Source: JBGAJN01 sp044224905
GTDB lineage: Bacteria; Verrucomicrobiota; Verrucomicrobiia; Limisphaerales; JBGAJN01
NCBI GenBank assembly: GCA_044224905.1
Contig: JBGAJN010000002.1
Location: forward strand, 1,178,001-1,242,000
DNA length: 64,000 nucleotides
Reading direction: 5' to 3'
The notes under the pieces were generated by a model. The model did no database searches and had not been told where the DNA came from. It worked only from the letters and a program-made list of their open reading frames with translations. A program made the translations under genes and the position numbers. How positions within the stretch are numbered: the first letter of the stretch is position 1; each line of letters begins with the position of its first letter. Shown here one piece after another: positions 43,201 through 52,023 of the stretch.

Positions 43201-45243
43201 CGCGGCGTGCTACCCGTGTCCGACAAGCTGGAGAAATTGCTCATCCTGCTGATGCAGGCCCAACGTGAGCTGGCCGCGGCGGCCCAGGAACATCGTGATG
43301 AAGTCGCGAAGTTATCGCCGAAGCTGAGCGAGCAAATGGAAGGTCTCGCCAAGACCAACGACAAACTGGAGCAAAAGACCTCCGCGCAAGCGGAAGCAGC
43401 AGCCAAACACGACGCTGCCAAGTCGAAGGAAGAGGCGCGGAAGTTATTCGAAGCACAGAAGGATTTGGCGAAGCAGATCGAGGATTTGCGCGATGCGCTC
43501 CGCCGCGAGGCGAATGTGCAGGACGCGATGGCTGCCGAGGGTCGCGAGAAAGCGCGCGACGCGGACGATGCATCAGCCATGTTGCGTGAACCGCCGGTCA
43601 AGGCGCGCGACGCGCTACGCAAAGCCGCGTCCAATCAGGCCGACGCCTCGCCGGAGAAGAATTTGCGCGACGCCGTGGAGCAACAGAAACAGACCGGCGA
43701 AGCGCTCAAACAATTGGCGAAACATTTTAAGAACGCCGAGGCCGGCAAATCCGATCTGTCGCGCTCCGCTTTGCGCCAAGCGGAGGAAAAGCTCGGCTTG
43801 AAGGAATTGTTCGACGAGCAGAACAAGAAGAATGAAATGCTCGCCGAACTTTCGAAGTTGCCCACTGATCAGCAGATGAAGCAGCTGGAGCAGGAGCTGA
43901 AGAAGAATCAGCCGATGCAAAAGGAATTGAGCGCCATCGCCAAGAACGCGCTCAAGGACGCCGCTGCGATGCTTACCGACGCCGCGCAGAACGAGAAGAA
44001 TCTCGCCAACGATCTGACGAGCGCAGCGAAGAACGAAGGCCGCCAGCAATCCAATCTCGCCGATTCCGCCGACCGTCTCCGCGCGGATGCAAAGCGCATC
44101 GCCGAACGCGACGTCCCCGCCGCGACGCAGAAATCCGCCGAGGCGAAAGTGGACAACGCGGACGCTTTGGCGCAGGGCGCGGAGTCGCTCGCGAAAGTGG
44201 CGTTGCAATCGCCTTCAGAAAAACCCACGCCGGCTGAAGTGGCGAAGAAAGTGGCCGAGATGATTCCCGCGTTGAAATCCGCCGACACCAGTTTGCGAAT
44301 GGCCGTCGATACGGCAGCGAAAGCGTCAAAAGATGCGGCGCCCAATTCCGCCGCGCAAGCCGCGCGGGCGCAGTCCGCGAAAGCCGCCGATGCCGCGTCG
44401 CAGCTGTTGAAGGACGCGAAAGATCTACTCGACCGCCTGCAATCTGCTCAGGACGGCGGTGGCATCAAGCTCGCGCAGGCCGCGAAGCAGCAGGAAGACA
44501 TTGGCCAAACGGTGAAGAGCGCGTCGGACACTCTCGACCGCGGCATGCGCCACGAGGAGCGCTTGAATTCGCCGAAGGGCGAAATGTTGGAACAGGTTTC
44601 CACCGGCACCAAGAAGCTCGCCGAGCAATCGTTGCCGCCGGTGCCTGACGCCGTTGCGAAATCGAAAGACACCGCGAGCGCATCCGCGCCGGTTCAAAAA
44701 GCGGAAAAGGAAGTTGCGGCTGCCGCGGCGGCGTTGCAGGCGGCGTTGGAACAGGCCGCGCCCGAAATGAAGCCGGACAAGGGTCAGGAAAATAAAGAGG
44801 GACAGAATTCCAACAGCAGTCAATCGGGCGGCGATCAAAAATCCGAGGACGCGAAGGCGATGGCGCGCGCGTTGGACCGGCTCGACGAGCAGATGAATGG
44901 CAAGCCCGGCCAGCAGGGCGACAACCAGAATCAGCCTGGGAATGAAATGGCCAAGAGCATGATGCAACAGGCACAGGCCAAGGCCGGACGCGAGGCGCGC
45001 GACAAAGCCAAATCCAGCAACGGCAGCGGCGCGAGCGGTTTTTACGACGCCCAGGCGAAGGCGGAAGGCGGGCAACTCGCGGAGCTCGGCGAAAAAAGCG
45101 GCGGCAAGTGGGGCAAGCTGCGCGCGCAGGTCGCCGAGGACTTGGTGGAAGGCAAACGGGAAAACGTCTCCGGTGAATATCGCACGATGATCGACACGTA
45201 TTTCAAAGTGATCGCCGAGAAGGCGAGAGGAGCTAACCCGTGA
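40237..45243 (+). CDS. giant DUF4175-like membrane-anchored coiled-coil protein
   Basis: At 1668 aa this is the longest gene in the window. Two TM helices lie near residues 25-45 and 53-72 and a third near 150-165. Then come a beta-rich, Ig-like periplasmic region (about 190-510, with FPAYTKLAPKRVIEESGDL), a very long Ala/Lys/Glu/Gln coiled-coil part (about 515-1500), a low-complexity Asn/Gln/Gly stretch (about 1520-1590), and a compact C-terminus ending in GEYRTMIDTYFKVIAEKARG. This order fits DUF4175-type proteins found in Planctomycetes and Verrucomicrobia beside MoxR, DUF58 and BatA genes, none of which is here. It overlaps the next gene by GTGA. Confidence 0.82.
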   Translation: MLDTVIQEKLSAIGRRWRRLIWLRGICGALATLLFGFLLHAALDWFFILPDKVRFLLTGATYLGTALVFWFYAGRQLFRAPDLRELARKVENAAPSLREDLLSAIELGESEAIWDSAVFRELLQRTVAERIRDLTPKKILPPGLIKWWIRGAIVAVALCVVLFAVPRLRFDRLVLRAAAPFSNIDRVSRFQVMLLEPANEHAVVPRGDLVPIVVDVSGGEPHEVVLQTFRPGKAVETLLMTAQEANSRFSAGIQMDDDAVEYRIRAGDALTHKFKLTARPRPHVVKFEKVYNFPAYTKLAPKRVIEESGDLIALQGTQVDLKLHVDQPVKEAELQITFGRNPARLKLAPSGTNELTGRMPMNLAGMFQVRLVAAGTAFENKFSPQYELRPTPDLVPSVELLQPQKDQLAPPDEVIAVRGRAKDDYGLAKVSQLVRVNNGNWTEATLAQPTNAEANVSSRWDLFPLKLKPGDRVAIKLVAIDSHANKGESAPVQITITSPNLDIARLKALETRQAAQDTLAVFHKSLQELERTTSQALGKITQGLGELQAKQGQVNVIAGFEQIEQTSAKAWSQLKAAAKVARPGREADDLALAAIVLSRVKDGLLDEAKHQIQTLDLGTKNAEAKNELQEAAGVLHRAAELASQLEHSASDLLAAERADVSVENAAQLLSEQKRMNARAATMPANDKSAWEELGRRQMGAAQESQLLEGLLKNLGQQTTASIGERVNRVQDNLIRKRAALEKLIAAGDTGKPVVTSAQNLQTSLENALAELVAVKAELHKSANQARALLTERAGGATHTQISALQQSVKALTDLRKQKTPDLRQIKLLEHQTDVGWSTLVEQLKSRADFEETRGDVDSFFVADLGKAAEALGALRAAFSSDAKVKQAVGPLGRLAKAFRPLEASHDFARTTAALRELAGQERYEPLAAPASTARPRDWRWLADAWKTLPQEVRDAGLPGATAQNIATAAAGPVAGQIDAEMNARFARERGVLPVSDKLEKLLILLMQAQRELAAAAQEHRDEVAKLSPKLSEQMEGLAKTNDKLEQKTSAQAEAAAKHDAAKSKEEARKLFEAQKDLAKQIEDLRDALRREANVQDAMAAEGREKARDADDASAMLREPPVKARDALRKAASNQADASPEKNLRDAVEQQKQTGEALKQLAKHFKNAEAGKSDLSRSALRQAEEKLGLKELFDEQNKKNEMLAELSKLPTDQQMKQLEQELKKNQPMQKELSAIAKNALKDAAAMLTDAAQNEKNLANDLTSAAKNEGRQQSNLADSADRLRADAKRIAERDVPAATQKSAEAKVDNADALAQGAESLAKVALQSPSEKPTPAEVAKKVAEMIPALKSADTSLRMAVDTAAKASKDAAPNSAAQAARAQSAKAADAASQLLKDAKDLLDRLQSAQDGGGIKLAQAAKQQEDIGQTVKSASDTLDRGMRHEERLNSPKGEMLEQVSTGTKKLAEQSLPPVPDAVAKSKDTASASAPVQKAEKEVAAAAAALQAALEQAAPEMKPDKGQENKEGQNSNSSQSGGDQKSEDAKAMARALDRLDEQMNGKPGQQGDNQNQPGNEMAKSMMQQAQAKAGREARDKAKSSNGSGASGFYDAQAKAEGGQLAELGEKSGGKWGKLRAQVAEDLVEGKRENVSGEYRTMIDTYFKVIAEKARGANP

Positions 45244-46313
45244 TCCGGTTCGCCGTTCTCGCACTGTTGTTGTCACTGCTCGCGCTGACGGCGAATGCTC
45301 AGACTCAACGGCCAGCGAAATCCGGACCGCGCGATCGCGTGGATGAAGCCATCGCGCGCGGCATCACTTTTCTCCTGAGCAACCAGAAGACAAACGGGTC
45401 GTTCGCTGATTCGCAGGAGACGGCCATCACTTCGCTCGCGGTATTGTCGCTCGCCGCCTCGGGCCACCAGCCGACCGATCGCACGCGCGAAGGCGACGGG
45501 ATGCGCCGCGCGATTCAGTTTCTCCTCCGACTCGACCGGCAGACGAAGGAAGGTTTCTTCGGTGAGAACGACAACTCCCGCATGTACGGCCACGGCATCA
45601 CGACGCTGACGCTGACGGAGTTGCTTGGGATGGGTTCGGACAAGATTCAGGACGGATTGATCCGTGATCGCGTGCGCAAGGCCATCGACCTGATCCTCCG
45701 CGCGCAACGCGTTCGCAAGCGCGACGCGAGCCACAACGGTGGCTGGCGTTACATGCCGGATTCCACCGACTCGGATTTGTCCGTGACCGTGTGGCAGTTG
45801 CTCGCGTTGCGTTCCGCGAAGAACGCCGGCTTGGAAGTGCCGAAAGATGCGATCGAAAGTGCAGTGAAGTATTTGAAGGAAAGTTATAAACCGGTGGTGG
45901 AACCGAAGCCCGGCGTGCCGTTGCTCGGTGGCTTCGCGTATCAGCCCGGGCAGAATCCCACCTACGCCATGGCCTCGGCGGGCATGCTCGCGCTCGTGGT
46001 GTCCGGTGAATATGACGCGCCCGAAGTTGAAGGCACGGCGAACTGGCTGCGCGACAATCCGCCCGATCCCGGTAACTACTGGTTTTACTACGGCACGTAT
46101 TATTACGCGCAGGCGATGTTCCAGCGCGGCGGCGAACACGCGATCGAAGGACGCAAGTTGACTGAGCAAAACATCCTCAACCATCAGCAGGAAGATGGTT
46201 CGTGGCAGGGCACGCAAGGTCAGGAACTCGGCGTGGGAAAAATTTACTCCACGTCGCTCGCCATCCTCAGCCTCGCGGTGAAGTTTCACTACTTGCCGAT
46301 TTATCAGCGATGA
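45240..46313 (+). CDS. exported prenyltransferase/squalene-cyclase repeat protein
   Basis: A 357-aa protein with a signal peptide (RFAVLALLLSLLALTANA) and an alpha/alpha barrel of repeats, e.g. AIARGITFLLSNQKTNGSF, GMRRAIQFLLRLDRQ and NILNHQQEDGSWQG, matching the terpene-cyclase/prenyltransferase-repeat fold. No DxDD or DDxxD cyclase catalytic site is obvious, so it is probably a binding or structural protein. The GTG start overlaps the stop of the giant protein (GTGA) and has AGAGGAG upstream, so the two are translated as a unit and likely work together. Confidence 0.87.
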   Translation: MIRFAVLALLLSLLALTANAQTQRPAKSGPRDRVDEAIARGITFLLSNQKTNGSFADSQETAITSLAVLSLAASGHQPTDRTREGDGMRRAIQFLLRLDRQTKEGFFGENDNSRMYGHGITTLTLTELLGMGSDKIQDGLIRDRVRKAIDLILRAQRVRKRDASHNGGWRYMPDSTDSDLSVTVWQLLALRSAKNAGLEVPKDAIESAVKYLKESYKPVVEPKPGVPLLGGFAYQPGQNPTYAMASAGMLALVVSGEYDAPEVEGTANWLRDNPPDPGNYWFYYGTYYYAQAMFQRGGEHAIEGRKLTEQNILNHQQEDGSWQGTQGQELGVGKIYSTSLAILSLAVKFHYLPIYQR

Positions 46314-46396
46314 TCGTTGGCTAGGCGCAGTGGAGCTGGCCAAGTGAACGATCCGTCGGATGCCCCTTCGACGCTCCCGAAACCGAAGGTTGCCGA

Positions 46397-46927
46397 TTAA
46401 CGTATGCGGGTCGCTTTGAACTTCGGATCCACCCGCCAGAGGGTTCGCGTCCGCACCAATCTCGCCAGCGCGACGCCTGTCGGACGATTGTCGGTGACAG
46501 GGCGTAACTTGGTCGCCGTTAGGGGCCCTTCGTCCATCAGCACAAGTTCGCAAGTTTCTTCGATCCGGCTGGGTTGGGAGATTCCGTCTGAATCGCTCGT
46601 TGTCGCTACGACATCGTCCGAGGGACGTTCCGCGTAGCGAAGATAAAGCATCACCGCGACGGCTGTTGATTTGATACTTAGCGAGCTTGTCTCACAGAGG
46701 TTCAGCAATTCCCCTGACGGATCCAGGGCGGTCCCTGGCGTGACCGTAACGTTCCAGCCCTTGCCGCTTGGCATTGTAGAGACCTTCAATCCCGTCGCGA
46801 CACCGCAGCCGACCAAAAGACGATTCTGCAACCGTTGCCTCTCGCGGTGATATTCCTGCTCCAGCTGAAAATCCGCCGCGCTGAGCAGTCGGCCATCGAA
46901 ATAGTTTACCCGCTTGAGTGTTGTCAT
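46397..46927 (-). CDS. tail-module-like hypothetical protein
   Basis: A 176-aa soluble protein. The N-terminus (KRVNYFDGRLLSAADFQLEQ, then RLQNRLLVGCGVATGLKV) matches a pattern I associate with proteins encoded beside phage-tail-like or contractile injection modules, where a Y-F-G-LL-DF-EQ-Y block precedes NRLL-G-GVV-GL. The rest is beta-rich (VTPGTALDPSGELL). No other tail gene is nearby, so it may be an orphan or part of a different assembly. The ATG at 46927 is used; the upstream 10 residues to 46957 look non-native. Function unproven. Confidence 0.68.
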   Translation of the reverse strand: MTTLKRVNYFDGRLLSAADFQLEQEYHRERQRLQNRLLVGCGVATGLKVSTMPSGKGWNVTVTPGTALDPSGELLNLCETSSLSIKSTAVAVMLYLRYAERPSDDVVATTSDSDGISQPSRIEETCELVLMDEGPLTATKLRPVTDNRPTGVALARLVRTRTLWRVDPKFKATRIR

Positions 46928-46969
46928 GGCGCACACTAGTGCCGTTGGTGCGGACAATGCAAACCCGCC

Positions 46970-47980
46970 TCACGAATTGCGGCGCAGAAATCTTTTTGCA
47001 AAGAAGAGATAGCACAGCAGTGGCAGCACCGAGCCCGCCGTCAACCACGGCATGCGTATGCCAGCCAGCACGCCTGACTTTTGGAGATGATCGATTTGCG
47101 CGGGGGAATGCCCCATCAACTGATACATTTCGAGCACGTCATGCTTGGTGAAAGTCATGATGTTCGAAACCAAAAACAAGCAGAGGACGACGAGCATTAG
47201 CCACCAGCCGCGGTGTTCGAGTCGATACAAGGCCCACGCCGAGTAGCCGCACATAATGGCGATTCCGATCCAGAGCAGCGTGCCTGACGTGCCGGAAAGG
47301 AACTTGCCGAAAAACGGTATCACCCCGTGATTTGTGATCGGCATGATCAACAGGATCGGCACGAATACCGCAAGCCACACACTTAACCCCAATACCGGCA
47401 GAGGACAATTGTCGGTCCAGCTTCTGACGGGATCGCGTGCGTGGCAGGTGGCCTTTACGTGGCGGCTTTGATAAAAGAATGTCCACACAACGGGCAGCGC
47501 GATGAAGATGACTCCCAATGCGAGGAATATTACCGACATTACTAAGGCGACCTTTTCTGGCGGTACGGTCGGATGGCCAGGTCTGCTCGTGGTTGTAAAG
47601 ATTGGCAGCGTTTTCGGAACGATATAGGCCATGAATCCCAAAACGATTGCTCCCATGCTCAACCAACTCCACGAAAAGATGAGTAATAAGGCTCTGGCCC
47701 AACGTCGCGCCTGGATCGAACCGATCCCCAGCCAGACCAGACCCATTGCGATGCCAGAATAGAAGATCAAACCCGGGAGCAAAGACGGTTCGTGGCGCGC
47801 ATAACCCAAGGCTTTTACGGAAGTCTTGCCAATCAGCAGCAGCGGGACGGATAGGCCGGCCAAACAGCCCACGACGAGAGTCAGAGTGCCGAATACAATC
47901 AGACCCGCCGAACGGTCTTTGTAGGGAAGGGGAGAGGAAAGTGAAGCGGCCCGCGCGTCGCCGGACAAATCGTCATCCAT
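46970..47980 (-). CDS. multi-pass membrane protein of unknown function
   Basis: A 336-aa protein with about seven to eight TM helices, the first near residues 25-50 (AGLIVFGTLTLVVGCLAGLSVPLLL). No family motif is recognised. The ATG at 47980 gives MDDDLSGD, an acidic cytosolic start; the frame is open to 48121 but that part lacks helix or signal features. It lies 42 bases upstream of the tail-module-like gene on the same strand and may be transcribed with it. Confidence 0.72.
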   Translation of the reverse strand: MDDDLSGDARAASLSSPLPYKDRSAGLIVFGTLTLVVGCLAGLSVPLLLIGKTSVKALGYARHEPSLLPGLIFYSGIAMGLVWLGIGSIQARRWARALLLIFSWSWLSMGAIVLGFMAYIVPKTLPIFTTTSRPGHPTVPPEKVALVMSVIFLALGVIFIALPVVWTFFYQSRHVKATCHARDPVRSWTDNCPLPVLGLSVWLAVFVPILLIMPITNHGVIPFFGKFLSGTSGTLLWIGIAIMCGYSAWALYRLEHRGWWLMLVVLCLFLVSNIMTFTKHDVLEMYQLMGHSPAQIDHLQKSGVLAGIRMPWLTAGSVLPLLCYLFFAKRFLRRNS

Positions 47981-48156
47981 AGGTTTCGTTGCGATGCTCC
48001 CTGACGCGGGCGAGTTTGTCCACGTTGGAACCCTTGCCGGCAAAAAGATTGATGAGTCGCCGTCCGGAAAGCCAACGCAGGAGAGACCATCGCATCCCGC
48101 CCTGTTCGTAAATCGAACCAACGGGCTCTATTAATCTCCGATAAAGGCGGCGTCGA

Positions 48157-49341
48157 TTACAACGCGTTCTTATCGACCTTTGGAGCGTCGCTGGGTTTCG
48201 GCTCTTCCTTTTTCTCGGCCATCAACTCTTGGCGCGACTTGAGGAGAGCTTCGACCGTCCACTTGTTGACGTTGAAGATCCAGCCTTCGAAGGCCTTTTC
48301 CTGGGCGAGCTTTTCTTCGAGCTTCTTGGCCTTGTCGGCAAACTCTTTGTCGAGCTTGGTTTTGTCGTCGGGCTTCTCATCTTTGCCGGGCGTGCGTTCT
48401 TTGGGGAGCTTCGCGTCGACGGTCAATTGCAGGTTGTAATTCTCGCCGTCGCCCTTGCCGAGTTTGAATTGGTATTTGAAATCATCGAAAGTCTCCACGC
48501 TGGCGGTCACCGGCTTGTCTAAACCAACTGTCTTGGGGTCGGTGCTTGCGGGCAACACGTCGTTGAAACTCGCAGACGCGAGGACGCTTCCCAGCGGGCT
48601 GACTTTGTTGTTATCGACTTCCTCGCCGGCCTTGAGATTGGCGAGCTTGAATTCACCCGTCGCATTCGTGCGGGAGGCGCTCCAATCGTTCGTCACGGTG
48701 CCGGTGGCGACTGAGACGGCGCGGACGTTTTCAACTTTCAGGAAGTCCTTGTTGATCCACGTTTCAGGTTTCGGTTCGAGATTGCTGAACGGGTTGGCGA
48801 CCACGCCCACTTGATTCAGGTCGGTGCCGACCATCACGTAACGTCCGTCGGGCCATCCTTCGTCGCCGCCCATCGGCGAAGGCGAAGCGGGCTTCTTCAT
48901 GTGCTTTTTGCCGAGCAGAAGTGACTTCATGACCTTGCCATCTTTGTCTTTGAACTCGACGAGCGTGCCGGCATTCGCACCGGTGCCAGGCGGGGTGAGT
49001 TCGAGGCGGGGGAGGAGGGATTGGCCGATCTTTTCGCGCTGCGCGAATTTGAAGTCGGGCGCCTGACGGAGAAACTCGCGGATCTGCTCGAAGTTCGCCG
49101 GGTAATTATTCCGCTCCTTGACGCGCCAGAGGTCGCCTTGCTTGGCGAGGTTCAGCTCGTTGGTCCCTTGCTTGATGGTAAGCTGGGCGACGTCGTTGAC
49201 GGCGAGGTTGCCGAGCAGTTTGGTGCTGAGGGATTCGTCGGAGCGTTTGTAGGAGGCGTTCTGGTTGCGGTAGGCAATCAATCCCAGACCGCCAATGACG
49301 ACGAGCGCGAGGGCGATGAGAACGAATTGTTTGCGATTCAT
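48157..49341 (-). CDS. DUF4340 domain protein
   Basis: A 394-aa protein with an N-terminal membrane anchor (QFVLIALALVVIGGLGLIAY) followed by DUF4340 repeats (LAVNDVAQLTIKQGTNELNLAKQGDLWRVKERNNYPAN; WINKDFLKVENVRAVSVA). The C-terminus is a Lys/Glu/Asp helix with a low-complexity tail. DUF4340 proteins regularly accompany Gld-like ABC exporters and probably act as periplasmic partners. Its ATG overlaps the GldG-like stop by 4 bp (49338-49341), and it ends the operon. Confidence 0.88.
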   Translation of the reverse strand: MNRKQFVLIALALVVIGGLGLIAYRNQNASYKRSDESLSTKLLGNLAVNDVAQLTIKQGTNELNLAKQGDLWRVKERNNYPANFEQIREFLRQAPDFKFAQREKIGQSLLPRLELTPPGTGANAGTLVEFKDKDGKVMKSLLLGKKHMKKPASPSPMGGDEGWPDGRYVMVGTDLNQVGVVANPFSNLEPKPETWINKDFLKVENVRAVSVATGTVTNDWSASRTNATGEFKLANLKAGEEVDNNKVSPLGSVLASASFNDVLPASTDPKTVGLDKPVTASVETFDDFKYQFKLGKGDGENYNLQLTVDAKLPKERTPGKDEKPDDKTKLDKEFADKAKKLEEKLAQEKAFEGWIFNVNKWTVEALLKSRQELMAEKKEEPKPSDAPKVDKNAL

Positions 49342-51257
49342 TTGGCTGCGGTGCGTTGGCGTTTGACGAAAGCGAGTCCGACTCCGGCGAAGGTGACGAC
49401 GAGCGGCATGCCGGCGATGTTGATCCACTTGAGGCGGTTTTCCAAAGCGTCGATGTCCTGGCGCAGGTTCTTGCGGACCTGCTTCAGCTCAGCCTTGGCG
49501 GAGGCTTCCTTCTTCTTGAAGTTCTCCACCTCCTTCTGCTGCTCGGGCGAGAGAATGAAGCGCTGGCCCTTCTCTTTGTTCTTCTGGAGTTCGCCCAGGC
49601 GCATCTGTGTTTCTTGGAGGCTCTTTTCAATCTCGCCGATCTTGGCGCGATAATTCTCCTCGGCCTGCGCTTGGATCTTCTTCACGAGCGTGAACGGGCG
49701 GCTCATGGTTGCGCGACTACGGACGGCGATGAGGCTGCTGTCGCCGGACAATTGCTCGATCATGCTTTGCACGAGCGTGAGGTTCGCGTTGCGCGGAATC
49801 ACGATTTGCTGACCGAAGAGGTTCTGAATGGCGACGCAATAGCGGTCGTAGATCATGTCGGTGTCGCCGACAAGGATGACGGCGGTTTCCGTTTTCGATT
49901 CGGTGAGCGCGGCGTCGGCTTTTTTCTCGTCCTTCTTATCCTTATCTTTGTCCGCGTCGGGCGTGGAGGGCTTGTCTTCCGGCGCGCCTTTCGGAAAGGC
50001 GGTCTTGAACTTGCCGGTCAGGCGGACGGCGAGCGCGAGCGGTTTGCCGCCGGACTTCAGATCCTTCGCGGATTGCTCGGCGGACATCTGCGCCATGAAA
50101 CCATCGACGAGCCCGGATTGATCGGTGGTTTTGAGCAACACCGTTTGCTTCAAGCCATCGGCGGGCGTGCCGGTGAATGCGCCGGCGAACCACATCATCA
50201 AGTTGTCCATCTGTCCGGTGACGACGTCGTCGGCGTTAATTCCTTCGGGCGTGAGGGACAGGACAGTGGGCGCTTCTTCGGGACGGCCTTGTTCGCCGCG
50301 CGAAATTCGGGTGCGGAAATTCAAGTCACCGACGACCTTCGTGGTGTCGAACTTGAGACCCCATGCTTCGAGCAATTTCGGGAGCGACGAGGAACTCGGT
50401 CCTTGCATGCCCATCATGGGGTTCTGTTGCTGGCTGTCGGTCGTCGCAAGCGGATCGAGGAACGCGAGCAACTTGCCGCCGCGCATCACGAACTGATCGA
50501 TCGCGAACTGCGCCTTCTCGCTGATGTTCTTCGGGTGAACGACCACGAGCACTTTCACGTCGTCGTCGATCTTGTCCGCGGTGAGTTGCAATTCTTTGAC
50601 GGTGAAGTCGCGCTTGAGTTCGTTTATGAAGATCCACGGCGGGCTGCCGCCGCCCTGGCCCATGCGCATCATCATCGGATTCATTTGCTGGCCGAATACC
50701 GGCAGACCGCTCATCACGCCGATGACGGGCTTGGTGGGATTGGCGACGCTCGCGATGGCGCGCGAGAGATCATATTCCAGCAACTTCTCGCGATCGGGCG
50801 AGAGGAAGGGGATCGCCACCTTTTGATCGAGGCAACTGACGGCAAGGCCGAGATAAATTTTCTCGCCGGTCGGCAATTGCTCGCCTTCCACGCCGTCGAG
50901 ATTTGCGGAGTCTTCAGCGTCGGAGTCAGGTTGCGGATCGTATTTCTCGATCTCGATGTTCGTCTTCGCGGCGGCTTTGTATTCCTTGAGCAAGTCCTCC
51001 ACGCGCTGCGCGTAAGTTTTCAGGCCGACGGGCATCTGCTGCTCGCGTTGCGTGTAGTAGAGGCGAATTTTGACCGGCGTATCGAGCTTGGCGAGGATGG
51101 CCTTGGTGCCGCTGGAGAGCGTGTAGAGCTTCTCGGCTGTGAGGTCTACGCGGGCCTTGCCGAGGCCGAGGATGAAGTTCGCCGCGACGAGGATCAGGAA
51201 AACGGCCGCGACCCCGGCGAACGAATAGAGGAAGGTTTCGAGTTTGCGATTGTTCAT
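49338..51257 (-). CDS. GldG-family substrate-binding-like membrane protein
   Basis: A 639-aa protein with an N-terminal TM (LYSFAGVAAVFLILVAANFIL), a large periplasmic GldG/ABC-uncharacterised domain (DLTAEKLYTLSSGTKAILAKLDTPVKIRLYY near 38-68; VVVHPKNISEKAQFAIDQFVMRGGKLLAFLDP near 245-275), a coiled coil near 550-615 and a C-terminal TM (INIAGMPLVVTFAGVGLAFV). The topology is that of GldG, the partner of GldA and GldF. The internal DKDKDKKDEKK stretch is low complexity. It works with the permease and ATPase upstream; the substrate is unknown and gliding is not implied. Confidence 0.9.
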   Translation of the reverse strand: MNNRKLETFLYSFAGVAAVFLILVAANFILGLGKARVDLTAEKLYTLSSGTKAILAKLDTPVKIRLYYTQREQQMPVGLKTYAQRVEDLLKEYKAAAKTNIEIEKYDPQPDSDAEDSANLDGVEGEQLPTGEKIYLGLAVSCLDQKVAIPFLSPDREKLLEYDLSRAIASVANPTKPVIGVMSGLPVFGQQMNPMMMRMGQGGGSPPWIFINELKRDFTVKELQLTADKIDDDVKVLVVVHPKNISEKAQFAIDQFVMRGGKLLAFLDPLATTDSQQQNPMMGMQGPSSSSLPKLLEAWGLKFDTTKVVGDLNFRTRISRGEQGRPEEAPTVLSLTPEGINADDVVTGQMDNLMMWFAGAFTGTPADGLKQTVLLKTTDQSGLVDGFMAQMSAEQSAKDLKSGGKPLALAVRLTGKFKTAFPKGAPEDKPSTPDADKDKDKKDEKKADAALTESKTETAVILVGDTDMIYDRYCVAIQNLFGQQIVIPRNANLTLVQSMIEQLSGDSSLIAVRSRATMSRPFTLVKKIQAQAEENYRAKIGEIEKSLQETQMRLGELQKNKEKGQRFILSPEQQKEVENFKKKEASAKAELKQVRKNLRQDIDALENRLKWINIAGMPLVVTFAGVGLAFVKRQRTAAK

Positions 51258-51267
51258 GCGAAATCCG

Positions 51268-52023
51268 TCAGTTCGTGCGAAGGCTGCGAATCACCACGCC
51301 GGTGGTGAACAGCGAGAAACCAATGACCGAGAGGAAGAACAGGACATTGCGCGAATCGATCAACCCGCGCTGGAAGCCCTCGAAATGCGTCATGACGCTG
51401 AACGAGGAGACGAGTGTCACCACCCAGTCCGAGTCCGGGAACATTTTCATCAGGAGATTCGTCACCGGCGGCCAGCCCGCGAGAATCAGGAATAGGCAGA
51501 CAACCACCGAGATGATGAAGCTGACGACTTGATTGCGCGTCATCGCCGAGGTGACGCAACTCACGGCTAGATATGCACCGGCGAGCAGCAGGCTGCCGAC
51601 GTAGCCGCACAGGATCACGCCGAGGTCGGGGCTGCCGAGATAACTTACGGTCAACACGACGGGGAAGGAGAGCACCAGCGCCAGCGCGAGGAAGATCCAC
51701 GACGCGAGGAATTTTCCCACGATTGCCTGCCACGGTGTGATCGGCAGCGTGAGGAGGAACTCCAGCGTGCCTTGGCGACGTTCCTCGGACCAAAGTCGCA
51801 TGCCGACGGACGGCACGAGGAACAGATACAACCACGGATGCCAGACGAAGAACGATTCGCGCAGCGAAGCTTCGCCGCGTTCGAAGAATCCGCCGATCAT
51901 GAAGGTGAAGAACCCCGAGAGCAGCAGGAAGATGACGATGAACACGTATGCGACGGGCGACGCGAAGTAACTCGCGAGCTCGCGCTTGGTGATGGTCTTA
52001 ATGTGGGCCCAGGCGTTGTTCAT
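51268..52023 (-). CDS. ABC-2 type transporter permease (GldF-like)
   Basis: A 251-aa, six-TM permease typical of ABC-2 systems: an N-terminal amphipathic KTITKRELASYFASPVAYVF segment, a periplasmic loop with RGEASLRESFFVWHPWLYLFLVP, then helices including the SEERRQGTLEFLLTLPITPWQ motif. GldF-like by its place between a GldA-like ATPase (4-bp overlap, 52020-52023) and a GldG-like protein 10 bases downstream. Confidence 0.93.
   Translation of the reverse strand: MNNAWAHIKTITKRELASYFASPVAYVFIVIFLLLSGFFTFMIGGFFERGEASLRESFFVWHPWLYLFLVPSVGMRLWSEERRQGTLEFLLTLPITPWQAIVGKFLASWIFLALALVLSFPVVLTVSYLGSPDLGVILCGYVGSLLLAGAYLAVSCVTSAMTRNQVVSFIISVVVCLFLILAGWPPVTNLLMKMFPDSDWVVTLVSSFSVMTHFEGFQRGLIDSRNVLFFLSVIGFSLFTTGVVIRSLRTN

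Noticed and set aside
49356..51308. A 650-codon open frame antisense to the GldG-like gene
   Set aside because: His/Arg/Leu-rich mirror product; the minus-strand gene has clear family motifs.
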